A stretch of DNA of 62,271 nucleotides from an uncultured Bacillota bacterium (GTDB lineage Bacteria > Bacillota_I > Bacilli_A > RFN20 > CAG-826), in assembly GCA_937876465.1 (NCBI GenBank), contig CALEHV010000040.1, positions 1 to 62,271 on the forward strand, read 5' to 3'. The notes under the pieces were generated by a model that saw only the letters and a list, made by a program, of their open reading frames with translations, was not told the DNA's origin and searched no databases. Positions 1 to 8,843 of this stretch are shown here, in pieces (position 1 is the first letter of the stretch; every line of letters starts with the position of its first letter). The translations under genes and the position numbers were made by a program.

Positions 1-20
1 TTCACAAAAAAAGAAAAGAA

Positions 21-38
21 GATGCATTTTGTTGCATC
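21..38 (-). terminator. Possible minus-strand terminator hairpin at the window edge
   Basis: GATGCA (21-26) and TGCATC (33-38) form a 6-bp stem. Read on the minus strand it is followed by a T-rich run (positions 20 down to 6). No minus-strand gene is evident between here and the stronger hairpin at 217-240, so what it serves is unclear. Confidence 0.35.
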
Positions 39-53
39 CTCTTATTCATTTAA

Positions 54-215
54 CATAAGGTAGTAAATTTAAATGCCATATGTTATAAATTGTTTTTACA
101 AAAACCAGTTGTGTCCGATTGGAGAAACTCATATTCTTTGAAATCGATGAAAGGCACTGAATACTATTCTATTGGTAGAAGAGACGTAAAAGACAAAGTA
201 AAATCCCGCAAATAA
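54..215 (+). pseudogene. Possible C-terminal remnant of a protein gene
   Basis: After an in-frame TAA at 51-53, a frame stays open to a TAA at 213-215 (53 codons) without an ATG near its beginning. The last 35 codons have a protein-like composition, with the core KSMKGTEYYSIGRRDV and a basic tail. It could be the end of a gene broken by a frameshift or truncation, or chance. I do not recognise the family. No ribosome-binding site supports independent expression. The hairpin at 217-240 follows directly, as expected for a gene end. Confidence 0.22.
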
Positions 216-216
216 A

Positions 217-240
217 AATGGACCGAATCAACGGTCCATT
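217..240 (-). terminator. Rho-independent terminator (bidirectional)
   Basis: A 9-bp stem, AATGGACCG (217-225) and CGGTCCATT (232-240), encloses a 6-nt loop. On the minus strand it is followed by TTTTATTT, just after the stop of the minus-strand gene at 244-1347. The plus side also has a T-rich tail, so it may work in both directions. Confidence 0.8.
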
Positions 241-243
241 ATT

Positions 244-1347
244 TTATTTCTTGATTTGTTTTGCGTTTACTGTCTTAACAGGTTTTTGTGTTTGAGGAGC
301 AGCAACATATTCTGGTCTTAATGTTTTCATGCTTAACCACATAACACGTAATCCGAGAAGAAGTGGGAAGATGATTTGTGATAATTGAGAAATTAAGAAT
401 CCGAGAGCAAGAGCAAGAATTGCTGGTGCAAGTGATGCCCAAGCAGAGATGAGTTCGCATTCCCAGAATGTATAAACTCTGAATGGATTTGTTTTTCCTC
501 TTGTTAAGACCCAAACCATGAATCCCATGAAGATTACTAAGATGGCGTTAATGCCAAACATTAATAATGTTGTTCTCCATGTGAGTTGAGTTTTGTTATA
601 TTCAAATCCTTTATCGAAGAATGTTTTCCAGTTATCCCAAACAGCATTGTAGTATTTGCTTGCAAGGTGTCTGTTTTCTGGTAATTTGATTTTGTCTATT
701 GTGTATTCAACGCCATCAATTGTGATATTAGCGAATGCTTTGATGTTATAACCAGCTGGAAGATTTCTGTAATCTCCAATAACAGATCCAACTTGACCAC
801 CTGCCATATTGTATGAATAAGCGATGAATTCATTCTTTGCGAATATGAGAACACTTGTTACACGATTTGTGTATTTTGGTTCAGTTTCGCCTTCCTTTGG
901 TTCAACCTTAAGGTTGTTCATAATTTTTGTAAGAATGTCGTTTTCAATATGTTCAACATAGAAGCATTCGAAATCTAAGATGCTATCAGCATTATAATGT
1001 TGATATTTATGTAGATTGGTTAATTCATCGACTGTTGTAAATGTTTCATCCCAGTTTGCAACTTCAAGATAGTTAGGAGAACCTTCAAGTGATTCAACAG
1101 TTATTTTAAGATTGCTAAATCTAGAAGCATCTTCAGTGAAGCGTTGAACGCCTACTTCAAAACTATAGGTTGAAGAAACAAATCCTGAACCTCTTTTGTT
1201 TACGTTTTGAGTAAATACTGGAAGGATAGAAAGAATCATGGACAAGAAGAACATGATTAATGCAATCCACCAAGGACGATGACGTCCGCCTTCGACACAG
1301 GCTTCGTTGTTTATAAGTGATTTAAGTATAAGTTTAAAGTTTTTCAT
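244..1347 (-). CDS. Membrane protein, DUF1189-like architecture
   Basis: A 367-residue protein with a short cytoplasmic N-terminus, one membrane segment at about residues 27-46, an extracytoplasmic region of roughly 210 residues, and two or three hydrophobic segments between about 263 and 335, then a basic tail. This one-TM, large loop, several-TM layout resembles the DUF1189/YvdJ family of Bacillota membrane proteins, whose function is not established. The family call is inference from topology; I see no catalytic motif. The ATG at 1347 has no Shine-Dalgarno sequence. A TTGAAT / 17 bp / TAAACT promoter candidate lies upstream, and its -35 abuts a 16-bp palindrome at 1386-1401. The gene is divergent from the acyltransferase gene at 1526. 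Confidence 0.6.
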   Translation of the reverse strand: MKNFKLILKSLINNEACVEGGRHRPWWIALIMFFLSMILSILPVFTQNVNKRGSGFVSSTYSFEVGVQRFTEDASRFSNLKITVESLEGSPNYLEVANWDETFTTVDELTNLHKYQHYNADSILDFECFYVEHIENDILTKIMNNLKVEPKEGETEPKYTNRVTSVLIFAKNEFIAYSYNMAGGQVGSVIGDYRNLPAGYNIKAFANITIDGVEYTIDKIKLPENRHLASKYYNAVWDNWKTFFDKGFEYNKTQLTWRTTLLMFGINAILVIFMGFMVWVLTRGKTNPFRVYTFWECELISAWASLAPAILALALGFLISQLSQIIFPLLLGLRVMWLSMKTLRPEYVAAPQTQKPVKTVNAKQIKK

Positions 1348-1385
1348 AAAGCATATTAAGTTTACATATAAAACATAATATATTC

Positions 1386-1401
1386 AACCAATTAATTGGT
1401 T
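1386..1401. promoter_or_regulatory. 16-bp perfect palindrome, candidate operator
   Basis: AACCAATTAATTGGTT is its own reverse complement. Read on the minus strand its final TT forms the start of a TTGAAT -35 element, followed by a 17-bp spacer and TAAACT. A regulator bound here would overlap the -35 of the minus-strand gene ending at 244. It also lies in the 178-bp divergent region shared with the gene at 1526. Confidence 0.4.
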
Positions 1402-1525
1402 ATACGATATTAACTGCTATTTAAAAAGAAAAAATTATAAGGGATTTAATCCGTTTTGAGTGTTTCGCTAATATTTAGGAAAAATTCTATTACATAAAAA
1501 TTTAATATATAATAACGACGTTTCT

Positions 1526-2593
1526 ATGGAAAACGGTATTACAAAAAAGGATTCAAAATTTCTATATGGTGTAGCCATCATATTGATGATATACCATCAT
1601 CTTTTTTGTATTCCTTCAAGACTGCAGTATCCATATTTTTCAGTTTTAGATAACTTATTTGGATTTACAAATGTATCTGTTGAAAGACCCCTCGCTTGGT
1701 TTTGCAAAATATGCGTTGCAATATTTGCTTTTATTACAGGATACGGAATGGCGAAATCTTTAAATAATGTTATTGAACATAAAGTATTTAAAAATTCATT
1801 TTTAGATTACAAAAATGTAGTCATTAGAATATTAAAATTGATCCTAAAAATTTTCCTTGTTCTTTCTGTCTTTACTCCATTATTTATTTTGCTCAAGGAT
1901 GGTAAAGTAACATTTTTAGAGTATGTTAGTAACGTTTTTACATTATCGTTCTCGTTCTGTGGAGAATATTGGTATGCATCATTTTACACAAAAATATTAT
2001 TGCTTTTGCCTTTGTTTAATTTAATTTTTGCATGTAAATCGAAAAATCCTTTAGTAAGAACGTTGTGTATTGTTATACCTTTGGCGATTATTGTTTGTAC
2101 GTATATATTCTGTCCAAAAGCTCCAGATTATATCTATGCGATAATTCTTGCAGAAGGTTTCCTTATTTCGAGATTTAAAGTATTTGAAAAAGTATCAAAA
2201 TATACAAAAGGAACTTTCGGTTTTGTGCTTTCATTAATAGTTTTACTATTGGTAATTGTTTTACGTATTTATGCTTCAAACGAAGCTGGTTACAACTATT
2301 TGGATATTTTTATCACTGCTCCATTTATTTATTCAATCCTGCTTATTTTTAATAAAGCTAAACATTTTTATAAAGGCGTTTGTTTTCTTGGAGGCCATTC
2401 AACATATATGTGGTTAACACATACTTTGATTGCATATATATTGTTCCCAAGGTTCACAACTATATCAGGAATTTCGACTGTAATCTTTATCCAGCTTGGA
2501 GTAGTTTCTCTATTGCTTTCATTTGGATTTGGATTTGTAGAACGCTTCATCTATTTCTTGTTGAACAAAACAAAAAAATTTTTGTTATTTTGA
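1526..2593 (+). CDS. Acyltransferase-3-like polytopic membrane protein
   Basis: A 355-residue protein with about ten hydrophobic segments. Its start fits the membrane acyltransferase 3 (OafA/WecH-like) pattern: a hydrophobic first helix ending in a His pair (IYHH, residues 22-25), where family members carry the catalytic His, and a later GEYWYASFY segment resembling the conserved Trp-rich helix. Such enzymes transfer acetyl or other acyl groups to extracytoplasmic glycans or lipids; the substrate cannot be told here. TATAAT at 1508-1513 lies 12 nt before the ATG with no clear Shine-Dalgarno, so the mRNA leader is very short. Glycan-modifying fits the many glycan genes in the window. Confidence 0.6.
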   Translation: MENGITKKDSKFLYGVAIILMIYHHLFCIPSRLQYPYFSVLDNLFGFTNVSVERPLAWFCKICVAIFAFITGYGMAKSLNNVIEHKVFKNSFLDYKNVVIRILKLILKIFLVLSVFTPLFILLKDGKVTFLEYVSNVFTLSFSFCGEYWYASFYTKILLLLPLFNLIFACKSKNPLVRTLCIVIPLAIIVCTYIFCPKAPDYIYAIILAEGFLISRFKVFEKVSKYTKGTFGFVLSLIVLLLVIVLRIYASNEAGYNYLDIFITAPFIYSILLIFNKAKHFYKGVCFLGGHSTYMWLTHTLIAYILFPRFTTISGISTVIFIQLGVVSLLLSFGFGFVERFIYFLLNKTKKFLLF

Positions 2594-2650
2594 AAGAAAG
2601 CGTAACAACAGGATTTATTTTTAATCTCGTTCATATGTTATAGTTAATAT

Positions 2651-5098
2651 ATGAAGAAGATTTTGAAATTTGTTTTTATAGCATTAGCATCAACCGTTTT
2701 ATGTTCTGGTTGTTCTTTTTTAAATCCTGGTACAAGCAGTCAACCTGAAACTCGTAGAGTTACAGATTTACAAATTGTTGATTCAACGCAATATAAACAA
2801 GGAATGGTTTTTAAAACAGCAAATAATTTAAAAGTTTCCGCTGTTTATAATACAGAACCAAGAATTGTAGAGTTAACAAGCAGCGATTATGGAATAGTTA
2901 GTTTAACTGACCCAGATCATTTAAGTGCAACGACAACTTCACCTTTAGATAAGCTTGGATTTTATACTGCAAAAATTAAACACAGCACGATTACAAAAGA
3001 ATATACATTTGAAGTAAAAGAAGCTACTGATGAAACTGATTCTATTAACTCAATTCAAGTTTTAGATTCTTCTCCAAATTACAAAGTAGAAGACATTTAT
3101 TCTTTGAATAATAATTTAAAAGTAAAAGTTAATTGGAAATATAGAGGAATTAGAGAGATTTCTTATAATTCCGACGGAATACATGGTTACAAATTCTTAA
3201 ATTATGGTCCAAATAAATGCGTAGATCCAAAGGGAAATGATTTTGATCCTACAAAAGAATTTACTCAACCTGGAATTCATAAATTAGCAGTTGAATATAA
3301 AGGTGTATCAAGCCCTTCATTTAACGTCAATGTAACAATGAACGCAATTGCATTAGACAGAATAACTGCATACTCTATCGAACCAAATGGAAACCCAATT
3401 ATTGACGTTGGAGATGTCCCTTCAGTTGTTTTAAAAGACAAATACAAAGTCACTGTCACGTACAAGAAATTATCTAATCCATCTGAGTCACTTGTTTATG
3501 TTGAAGACTTAGTTTTTGATTCTCCACTTTATACAGTTCTTGTTAATAAAAAAGGAGAAACAACTAATATTTCTAACACTGCAATTATAACAGAAAAAGA
3601 ACTCGAAATTAGCGTATTCAATCCAAGTTATACTTCGATAAAATCCAAAAAATTGGATTTAAATGTTGATTCTCTTATAAAAAGAGAAAACAACAAATAC
3701 AATTATTACAGAGTTAACAATCAAGATAACGTTAATCCGTATGGAAACCAAAAAGTTTTAGTTATTCCAACATATTTCCAAACTGATAGCGCAAACGCCA
3801 CTCAAACAAACTGGAATCGTATTCAAAAAGGTTTCTTTGGAACAAATGATGAATGCGGTTGGAAATCATTTACTGGATATTATCACGATATGTCCTATGG
3901 ACAATTAAATTATTCAGGATATATTTCACCAGAATGGTATCATTCAACCGAATATACAATTGCACAAATGAAGGCAAGCGAAGATCCTTCAAGATATATT
4001 GCAGCACACGCATTAGCGTGGTTTAAAGAACAAAACCCAACATTTGATTTTACTGATTACGACACAAATAATGATGGTTATGTTGATTCGCTCTATATTA
4101 TTTACGCATCAGATTACATTCGTACCGCTGATAGCGGATGTTTCTGGGGTTATAGATGGAGTACAAATGTAGTTTCCGGTACAGGAATTCAAGCCTCTGC
4201 ATTCTCCTGGTTCTCAATGAAATTTTTAAATGATGTTAATGATTATGGTGGAGTTCCAGCTGGTGGAATTAATACTAGAATTATTACTCACGAACATGGT
4301 CATATGTTAGGATTAGAAGACTATTATGATTACGGTTATTCAGGTGTAGATTATGTTGGTTCTTGGGATATGCAATCTGGTAACAGATTAGACTGGAATG
4401 CATATAGCAAATACGCAACTGGATTTGTCCAACCTTATTATCCTGTTTTAAATAAATTTATAAACGGCCAAGAAGTTGAAATTACAATGGGCGATTTAGG
4501 AACAACCGGAGATTGCTTAATTATTCCAACAACTAAATGGAATGGCAGTGCTTTTGGTGAATATATAATGATTGAATTATTTAATCCAAACGCCATTAAT
4601 AATAAATACGATGCTAATAAATTAGGATTAGGTTATGGCGTTAAGATTTATCACGTTAATTCGACATTATTTGAATATGTAACCGGAACAGGATTCGTAA
4701 TTGGTGGAGAATTACATAGTGATAGCAGAGTCCAACTTAGAAATCACATGTATTCAAACGACTATGATACATATGATGCATATGGATCAGCACATACCAT
4801 TTATGACTATTCCAATCACACTAATATAACTCGTCATTACAAACTTTTAAGAATGCTTCAAAAAGGCAATGTTTCAACATTTGATAAAACAAGTGGAAGA
4901 AACGAATGGGATGATTCTGATTTATGGAAAACAGGTGATAATTTCACAATTGGAAGTAAATCAGGATATACAAATTACGGCACAAACTTCTTATACAATA
5001 AGACTACAATGGATGATGGAACATCATTCAAGTTTGGAATTACATTTAATTCTGTGAGTGCTACAAGCGTTACTTTGACATTAAAGTATTTTGCCTAA
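2651..5098 (+). CDS. M6-type metalloprotease lipoprotein with Ig-like N-terminal region
   Basis: An 815-residue lipoprotein. The signal peptide ends in a lipobox with Cys21 (LCSGC). Residues of about 35-340 look like two or three bacterial Ig-like modules of beta-strand-rich repeats. The catalytic region follows, with the zinc motif HEHGHMLGLED at residues 547-557 (HExxH plus a downstream acidic residue), as in M6 immune-inhibitor-A-like peptidases. A calcium-loop-like DTNNDGYVD occurs at 471-479. It is predicted to degrade host or dietary proteins at the cell surface. TATAGT (2639-2644) lies exactly 6 nt before the ATG and no Shine-Dalgarno is seen, suggesting a leaderless mRNA. The M6 assignment rests on the motif and architecture. 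Confidence 0.78.
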   Translation: MKKILKFVFIALASTVLCSGCSFLNPGTSSQPETRRVTDLQIVDSTQYKQGMVFKTANNLKVSAVYNTEPRIVELTSSDYGIVSLTDPDHLSATTTSPLDKLGFYTAKIKHSTITKEYTFEVKEATDETDSINSIQVLDSSPNYKVEDIYSLNNNLKVKVNWKYRGIREISYNSDGIHGYKFLNYGPNKCVDPKGNDFDPTKEFTQPGIHKLAVEYKGVSSPSFNVNVTMNAIALDRITAYSIEPNGNPIIDVGDVPSVVLKDKYKVTVTYKKLSNPSESLVYVEDLVFDSPLYTVLVNKKGETTNISNTAIITEKELEISVFNPSYTSIKSKKLDLNVDSLIKRENNKYNYYRVNNQDNVNPYGNQKVLVIPTYFQTDSANATQTNWNRIQKGFFGTNDECGWKSFTGYYHDMSYGQLNYSGYISPEWYHSTEYTIAQMKASEDPSRYIAAHALAWFKEQNPTFDFTDYDTNNDGYVDSLYIIYASDYIRTADSGCFWGYRWSTNVVSGTGIQASAFSWFSMKFLNDVNDYGGVPAGGINTRIITHEHGHMLGLEDYYDYGYSGVDYVGSWDMQSGNRLDWNAYSKYATGFVQPYYPVLNKFINGQEVEITMGDLGTTGDCLIIPTTKWNGSAFGEYIMIELFNPNAINNKYDANKLGLGYGVKIYHVNSTLFEYVTGTGFVIGGELHSDSRVQLRNHMYSNDYDTYDAYGSAHTIYDYSNHTNITRHYKLLRMLQKGNVSTFDKTSGRNEWDDSDLWKTGDNFTIGSKSGYTNYGTNFLYNKTTMDDGTSFKFGITFNSVSATSVTLTLKYFA

Positions 5099-5135
5099 AT
5101 AAACTTTGTTACAAAAATAGATTGTAGTGTGTTAT

Positions 5136-5141
5136 TATAAC
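5136..5141 (+). promoter_or_regulatory. -10 box of the tmRNA gene
   Basis: TATAAC lies 10 nt upstream of the mature tmRNA 5' end at 5152, so only a few nucleotides of 5' leader would need RNase P removal. No good -35 is visible. Confidence 0.45.
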
Positions 5142-5151
5142 TACACATCTT

Positions 5152-5544
5152 GGGGTCGACATAGTTTCGACAGGGATGCTCGCCTGGCATTAACTGCAGC
5201 CGTGTGATGACGTTATCATCAAACAAAAATAACTGACAACAGTTATATGAGAGCTCCAAGAGCTCAATCACTCTGCTTAGCATAAGCTACTCGACATAGA
5301 GACCGACGCATAGACGCCGGACAGAGCACTTCTCAGGGTTTTCTTCCTTCACGCCTGATAAAAGTGTCATACCAAAGGAATAGATGTAGACAGTTGACTT
5401 GCTAATCTAAATCGAAATTTCAAGAAGTCTCGCGAAGATAGTCACGATATACGAAGCTTCGTTAAATTACAAATATCGTCTAAGCTGTAGACGTTATTGT
5501 AGGGCCTTCCTTGGACACGGGTGCGATTCCCGCCGACTCCACCA
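5152..5544 (+). ncRNA. ssrA: Transfer-messenger RNA (tmRNA)
   Basis: This RNA rescues ribosomes stalled on broken mRNAs and adds a degradation tag. The 5' end GGGGTCG (5152-5158) pairs with CGACTCC near the 3' end to form the tRNA-like acceptor stem, and CCA is encoded (5542-5544). The conserved start ATAGTTTCGACAGGGAT and a T-arm with GTGCGATTC are present. The most plausible tag frame runs from GAC at 5235 to TAA at 5283-5285 and reads DNSYMRAPRAQSLCLA. Its stop falls beside a small hairpin (GCTTA/TAAGC), as in other tmRNAs. The tag frame is inferred from the open frame and the LA-stop ending; resumption at GAC is known from Mycoplasma tmRNAs. Confidence 0.95.
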
Positions 5545-5555
5545 AAAGGAATTAT

Positions 5556-5585
5556 AAAGATGACATTAATGTCATCTTTTTCTTT
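5556..5585 (+). terminator. Terminator after tmRNA
   Basis: AAAGATGACA pairs with TGTCATCTTT around a short loop, followed by a T-rich stretch (TTTTTCTTTT). Confidence 0.85.
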
Positions 5586-5685
5586 TATGTATATATTTTC
5601 AAATCATTATAAACAAGTAAAAATATAATTTTTAGCAAGATAAATGATATAATTTTATAAATAAGTTTTTACGAGGTGCTATTCT

Positions 5686-8600
5686 ATGAAAAAGATTTCG
5701 TTATTATTACTTGGAAGTGCTTTTTTATTATCAGGTTGTAGTTTTTTTGGTCCTAGAACTTTTTCAAGTTCATTTGCTCCATTTACAACTGATACTTCAA
5801 GATCGGAACCAGAACCAAACTTACATTTTGAAATTAGATTTTATAAAGAAAGCGAATTTGAGCCTGTAAAAGTAAAAACTATCAATAACACCAAATTAGT
5901 TTTTAGCAATGATTTGTTTTCCGGAATAGACACTACATATTGGGATAATCGTTATAATGCAAATTTCAAATTCTGGGCAGATAGAAATTACAAAGTTCAA
6001 ATACCAGACAATTATGTAATCGATTTGGCCGATTATGATTTTGACCCTGTATACGATAGCATGTACAGAAAAGACGGTAAGTTTGATGAATACGTTTATT
6101 TGAATTATAGAAGAGACGAAAGAAAAGTCTCTCTTGAATTAAGACCTGTCTATAACACCGATAAAAAATATTACAACGTAACATTCCAAAATCCTGATGG
6201 GAGTATTTTGGGCTACGATAAAGTTCCTATGTATGACTATGAAGAAACTGGATATGTTCCTCACGCTACATATACAGGAGACACCCCTCGTATATTTGAT
6301 CAAGAAAATCCATTGAAATTCGTTGGGTGGGATAAAGATTTAAATAATATTACAAAAGATACGGTTTTTACTGCAATATATGAAGAAGATGAAGATACAG
6401 ATAGAGATGTTGAGAAGATTTTAAAAGATCAATTTTTTGATTATTCTACTGGAGGATTTATTACATCCATTACCAACACTTCTGGAAAAAGAAGACAACT
6501 TCTTTTAAGAAGAAATGATCGATTAATCAGAACTCAAACATTAGAAAATGATGCTACTATTTTCTTTGAGCTTAAAGACGGAATTAATAGAGTAGAAATT
6601 CGTGTTAAAGAAACATCAACAATTTTTGATGCTTTAACAATCGAAACAAATCATCTATTTAGCTCTGGTACTATTCTAGGAAGCAGACAAGGGGGTTATA
6701 GTTCTACATCATCACGAATGGTTATAGATGGATATTACACATATTATGAAGAAACCACGACTGGTTATGTAGAAAAAAGTGCAATAAGAACTGATGCTGA
6801 TATTTATCTTGAATTAGGTCAAAAAGTTTTACTTTTAGATGGAATAGAAGACGCTATCTTTAGAATTAACAACACCAAATCTTATGATGGATCAATTGAA
6901 TCATTAAAAGACACAATTTGTGTTAACAAAACATTGCAAACTGCTGATGTCCGTGTAAGTGATAGTGATCGCGAAATCCAAACAAAGCATTTCGGATATG
7001 AATATCAAGGAGCATATTATCTTGGAAACGAATTAAATCATTATCTTGTAGGATATGAAGGTTATGCTACAAACTTCCCAGGCAACGCTTATTGTTTAAA
7101 CAATGTGGTGTTGTCTTTCTCTGAGGAAAGAACACAAAAATTAAATGTTGTTATTCCTGGCTCAATTAAATATTTGAGTACTTATGCAAACGATAATTAC
7201 GTTCGTTTTGAGGATTTTAGTAAAATTAATAATCTTCGTTTAACTGAAGCCTATTTAGATAGTCTATCTTTCATAAAAGATAACGAATATAGTTTTAATG
7301 ACTGCGTTATAAATAAGGTTATCATTCCTGCAGACTTTAATATTCAAGAACCTAAAAACAATATTTTCTACGAAACAAGAGTTACAAAGATTGAAGTAAG
7401 CGAAGCAACAGATTCATCGATTACAAATCCTTTATATATTGATGATGAATGCTTATGTAAAATTATTTCTAACAAGAAAACACTTCTTTTTGTCCCATGG
7501 TCAAAAATGAAAATGGTAACTAAAATTAATGCCCAAGTTTCTGTTATTGGAGAGAACGCTCTTGACGAAGGCAATGATTATGTAAGATACAATTCCCCTG
7601 GTAATGTAAGAATTGTTGAACTTAATACATCGATAACTCATGTTTATCATCAAAGACTTGGAAGGATGATTTATGTTACAAATGGTAATCCTTCAAATAT
7701 TCAATTTGATGAAAATTACTATTGTAATGGAGTTTATGAATTCTTCTCTGAAGAAAATCATATTTACGAAGATAACGGCAGCATCTATGTTTGCAAAGAT
7801 GGAGGTGCGGTTTTAGTAGAAACACGACAAAATCCAACCGGAAACGAAAACATTGTTGTTCCTGATTTTATTACAGTGGGAGGAGTTCGATACCCTGTAA
7901 CTGAAATTGGAGGAAACTCCTTCAGAAATTGTTCTATTGCAAGTATTAAATTCCCAGCACAATTAAAGAAAACTTCTGGTAATGCATTTGAATGCGCAAT
8001 ATTCTCTTGTGACATAACACTCCCTGATACTTTTGAAGAAATGGGAGGATTTTATATAGCCGGTTCTTCAAAAACAATTACAATTCGTTCGCCATATGGA
8101 CCTTATAGCAACTTATCACTAAAATCCCTTTGTACATATGAGCAAAAAAACAATGTTGTTGTTTGTGCTCCTAATAAAGATTCAATATTTTCTCCTTATA
8201 ACGTTGAAGGAAAAGACGCAAGCGGATTAGTTGATGCAAACTTGTCCTTTATTGTGGATAACAAAGTTGTTTTACCTAGCGAAATTGTTGAAGCAAATAT
8301 TGATGGTTATTTTAAAGGAAGTAATAGTACACTGAATTACTTGTTCTCCAATTTGAAAAATATATATTGTTCAATTGATGTTAACGAAGAACATCCAAAC
8401 GAAGATTATAATAGGGCTTTCCAAGTCGGTTTTAATATGAAACGAGATTATTACGACGACCTTTTTGACATTAAAGTTCACGTCAATTACTTATGCGATA
8501 TAAACGAATATGTAGATTATTTAAAAGGCTTTAAGGTATCTAGAACAATTGACCATGTAACTTATATTGGCTCATTTATTTCAAGCTACGAAAATGAAAT

Positions 8601-8742
8601 CTTAACATTCTCCGAAAATGGATCTTATATGATTGATGTGATGGCTACAAACCGTGGCATGAAATTAGAAGACTTAACAGAAATTAGTGTTTCCTTAAAT
8701 GGAGTTAACACAAAGATTCCAGTTGCATTTCAAGAGTTCTAA
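5686..8742 (+). CDS. Large surface lipoprotein with InlB B-repeat and BspA-type LRR regions
   Basis: A 1018-residue lipoprotein, lipobox LLSGC with Cys18, followed by a Ser/Thr-rich linker containing SSFAPF. Residues of about 162-235 form an InlB B-repeat (Listeria-Bacteroides repeat) module, recognisable from YNVTF and the ending KFVGWDKDLNNIT plus TVFTAIYE. Residues of about 480-830 carry LRR_5/BspA-type elements (for example VTEIGGNSFRNCSIASIKFP). No enzymatic motif is seen; an adhesive or glycan/protein-binding role at the cell surface is inferred. It has a proper leader: TATAAT at 5648-5653 and GAGGTG 6-7 nt before the ATG. The gene downstream encodes a lipoprotein whose linker shares SFAPF. 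Confidence 0.75.
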   Translation: MKKISLLLLGSAFLLSGCSFFGPRTFSSSFAPFTTDTSRSEPEPNLHFEIRFYKESEFEPVKVKTINNTKLVFSNDLFSGIDTTYWDNRYNANFKFWADRNYKVQIPDNYVIDLADYDFDPVYDSMYRKDGKFDEYVYLNYRRDERKVSLELRPVYNTDKKYYNVTFQNPDGSILGYDKVPMYDYEETGYVPHATYTGDTPRIFDQENPLKFVGWDKDLNNITKDTVFTAIYEEDEDTDRDVEKILKDQFFDYSTGGFITSITNTSGKRRQLLLRRNDRLIRTQTLENDATIFFELKDGINRVEIRVKETSTIFDALTIETNHLFSSGTILGSRQGGYSSTSSRMVIDGYYTYYEETTTGYVEKSAIRTDADIYLELGQKVLLLDGIEDAIFRINNTKSYDGSIESLKDTICVNKTLQTADVRVSDSDREIQTKHFGYEYQGAYYLGNELNHYLVGYEGYATNFPGNAYCLNNVVLSFSEERTQKLNVVIPGSIKYLSTYANDNYVRFEDFSKINNLRLTEAYLDSLSFIKDNEYSFNDCVINKVIIPADFNIQEPKNNIFYETRVTKIEVSEATDSSITNPLYIDDECLCKIISNKKTLLFVPWSKMKMVTKINAQVSVIGENALDEGNDYVRYNSPGNVRIVELNTSITHVYHQRLGRMIYVTNGNPSNIQFDENYYCNGVYEFFSEENHIYEDNGSIYVCKDGGAVLVETRQNPTGNENIVVPDFITVGGVRYPVTEIGGNSFRNCSIASIKFPAQLKKTSGNAFECAIFSCDITLPDTFEEMGGFYIAGSSKTITIRSPYGPYSNLSLKSLCTYEQKNNVVVCAPNKDSIFSPYNVEGKDASGLVDANLSFIVDNKVVLPSEIVEANIDGYFKGSNSTLNYLFSNLKNIYCSIDVNEEHPNEDYNRAFQVGFNMKRDYYDDLFDIKVHVNYLCDINEYVDYLKGFKVSRTIDHVTYIGSFISSYENEILTFSENGSYMIDVMATNRGMKLEDLTEISVSLNGVNTKIPVAFQEF

Positions 8743-8843
8743 GTAGGAGTTTTTTTGCTTATCCAAATGTTTCAACTAGCCTCGGTTATATAATTGCCGA
8801 TACGAATGCAATGCTAAAAACGAATTAAGTTTTGAGCTTTATT

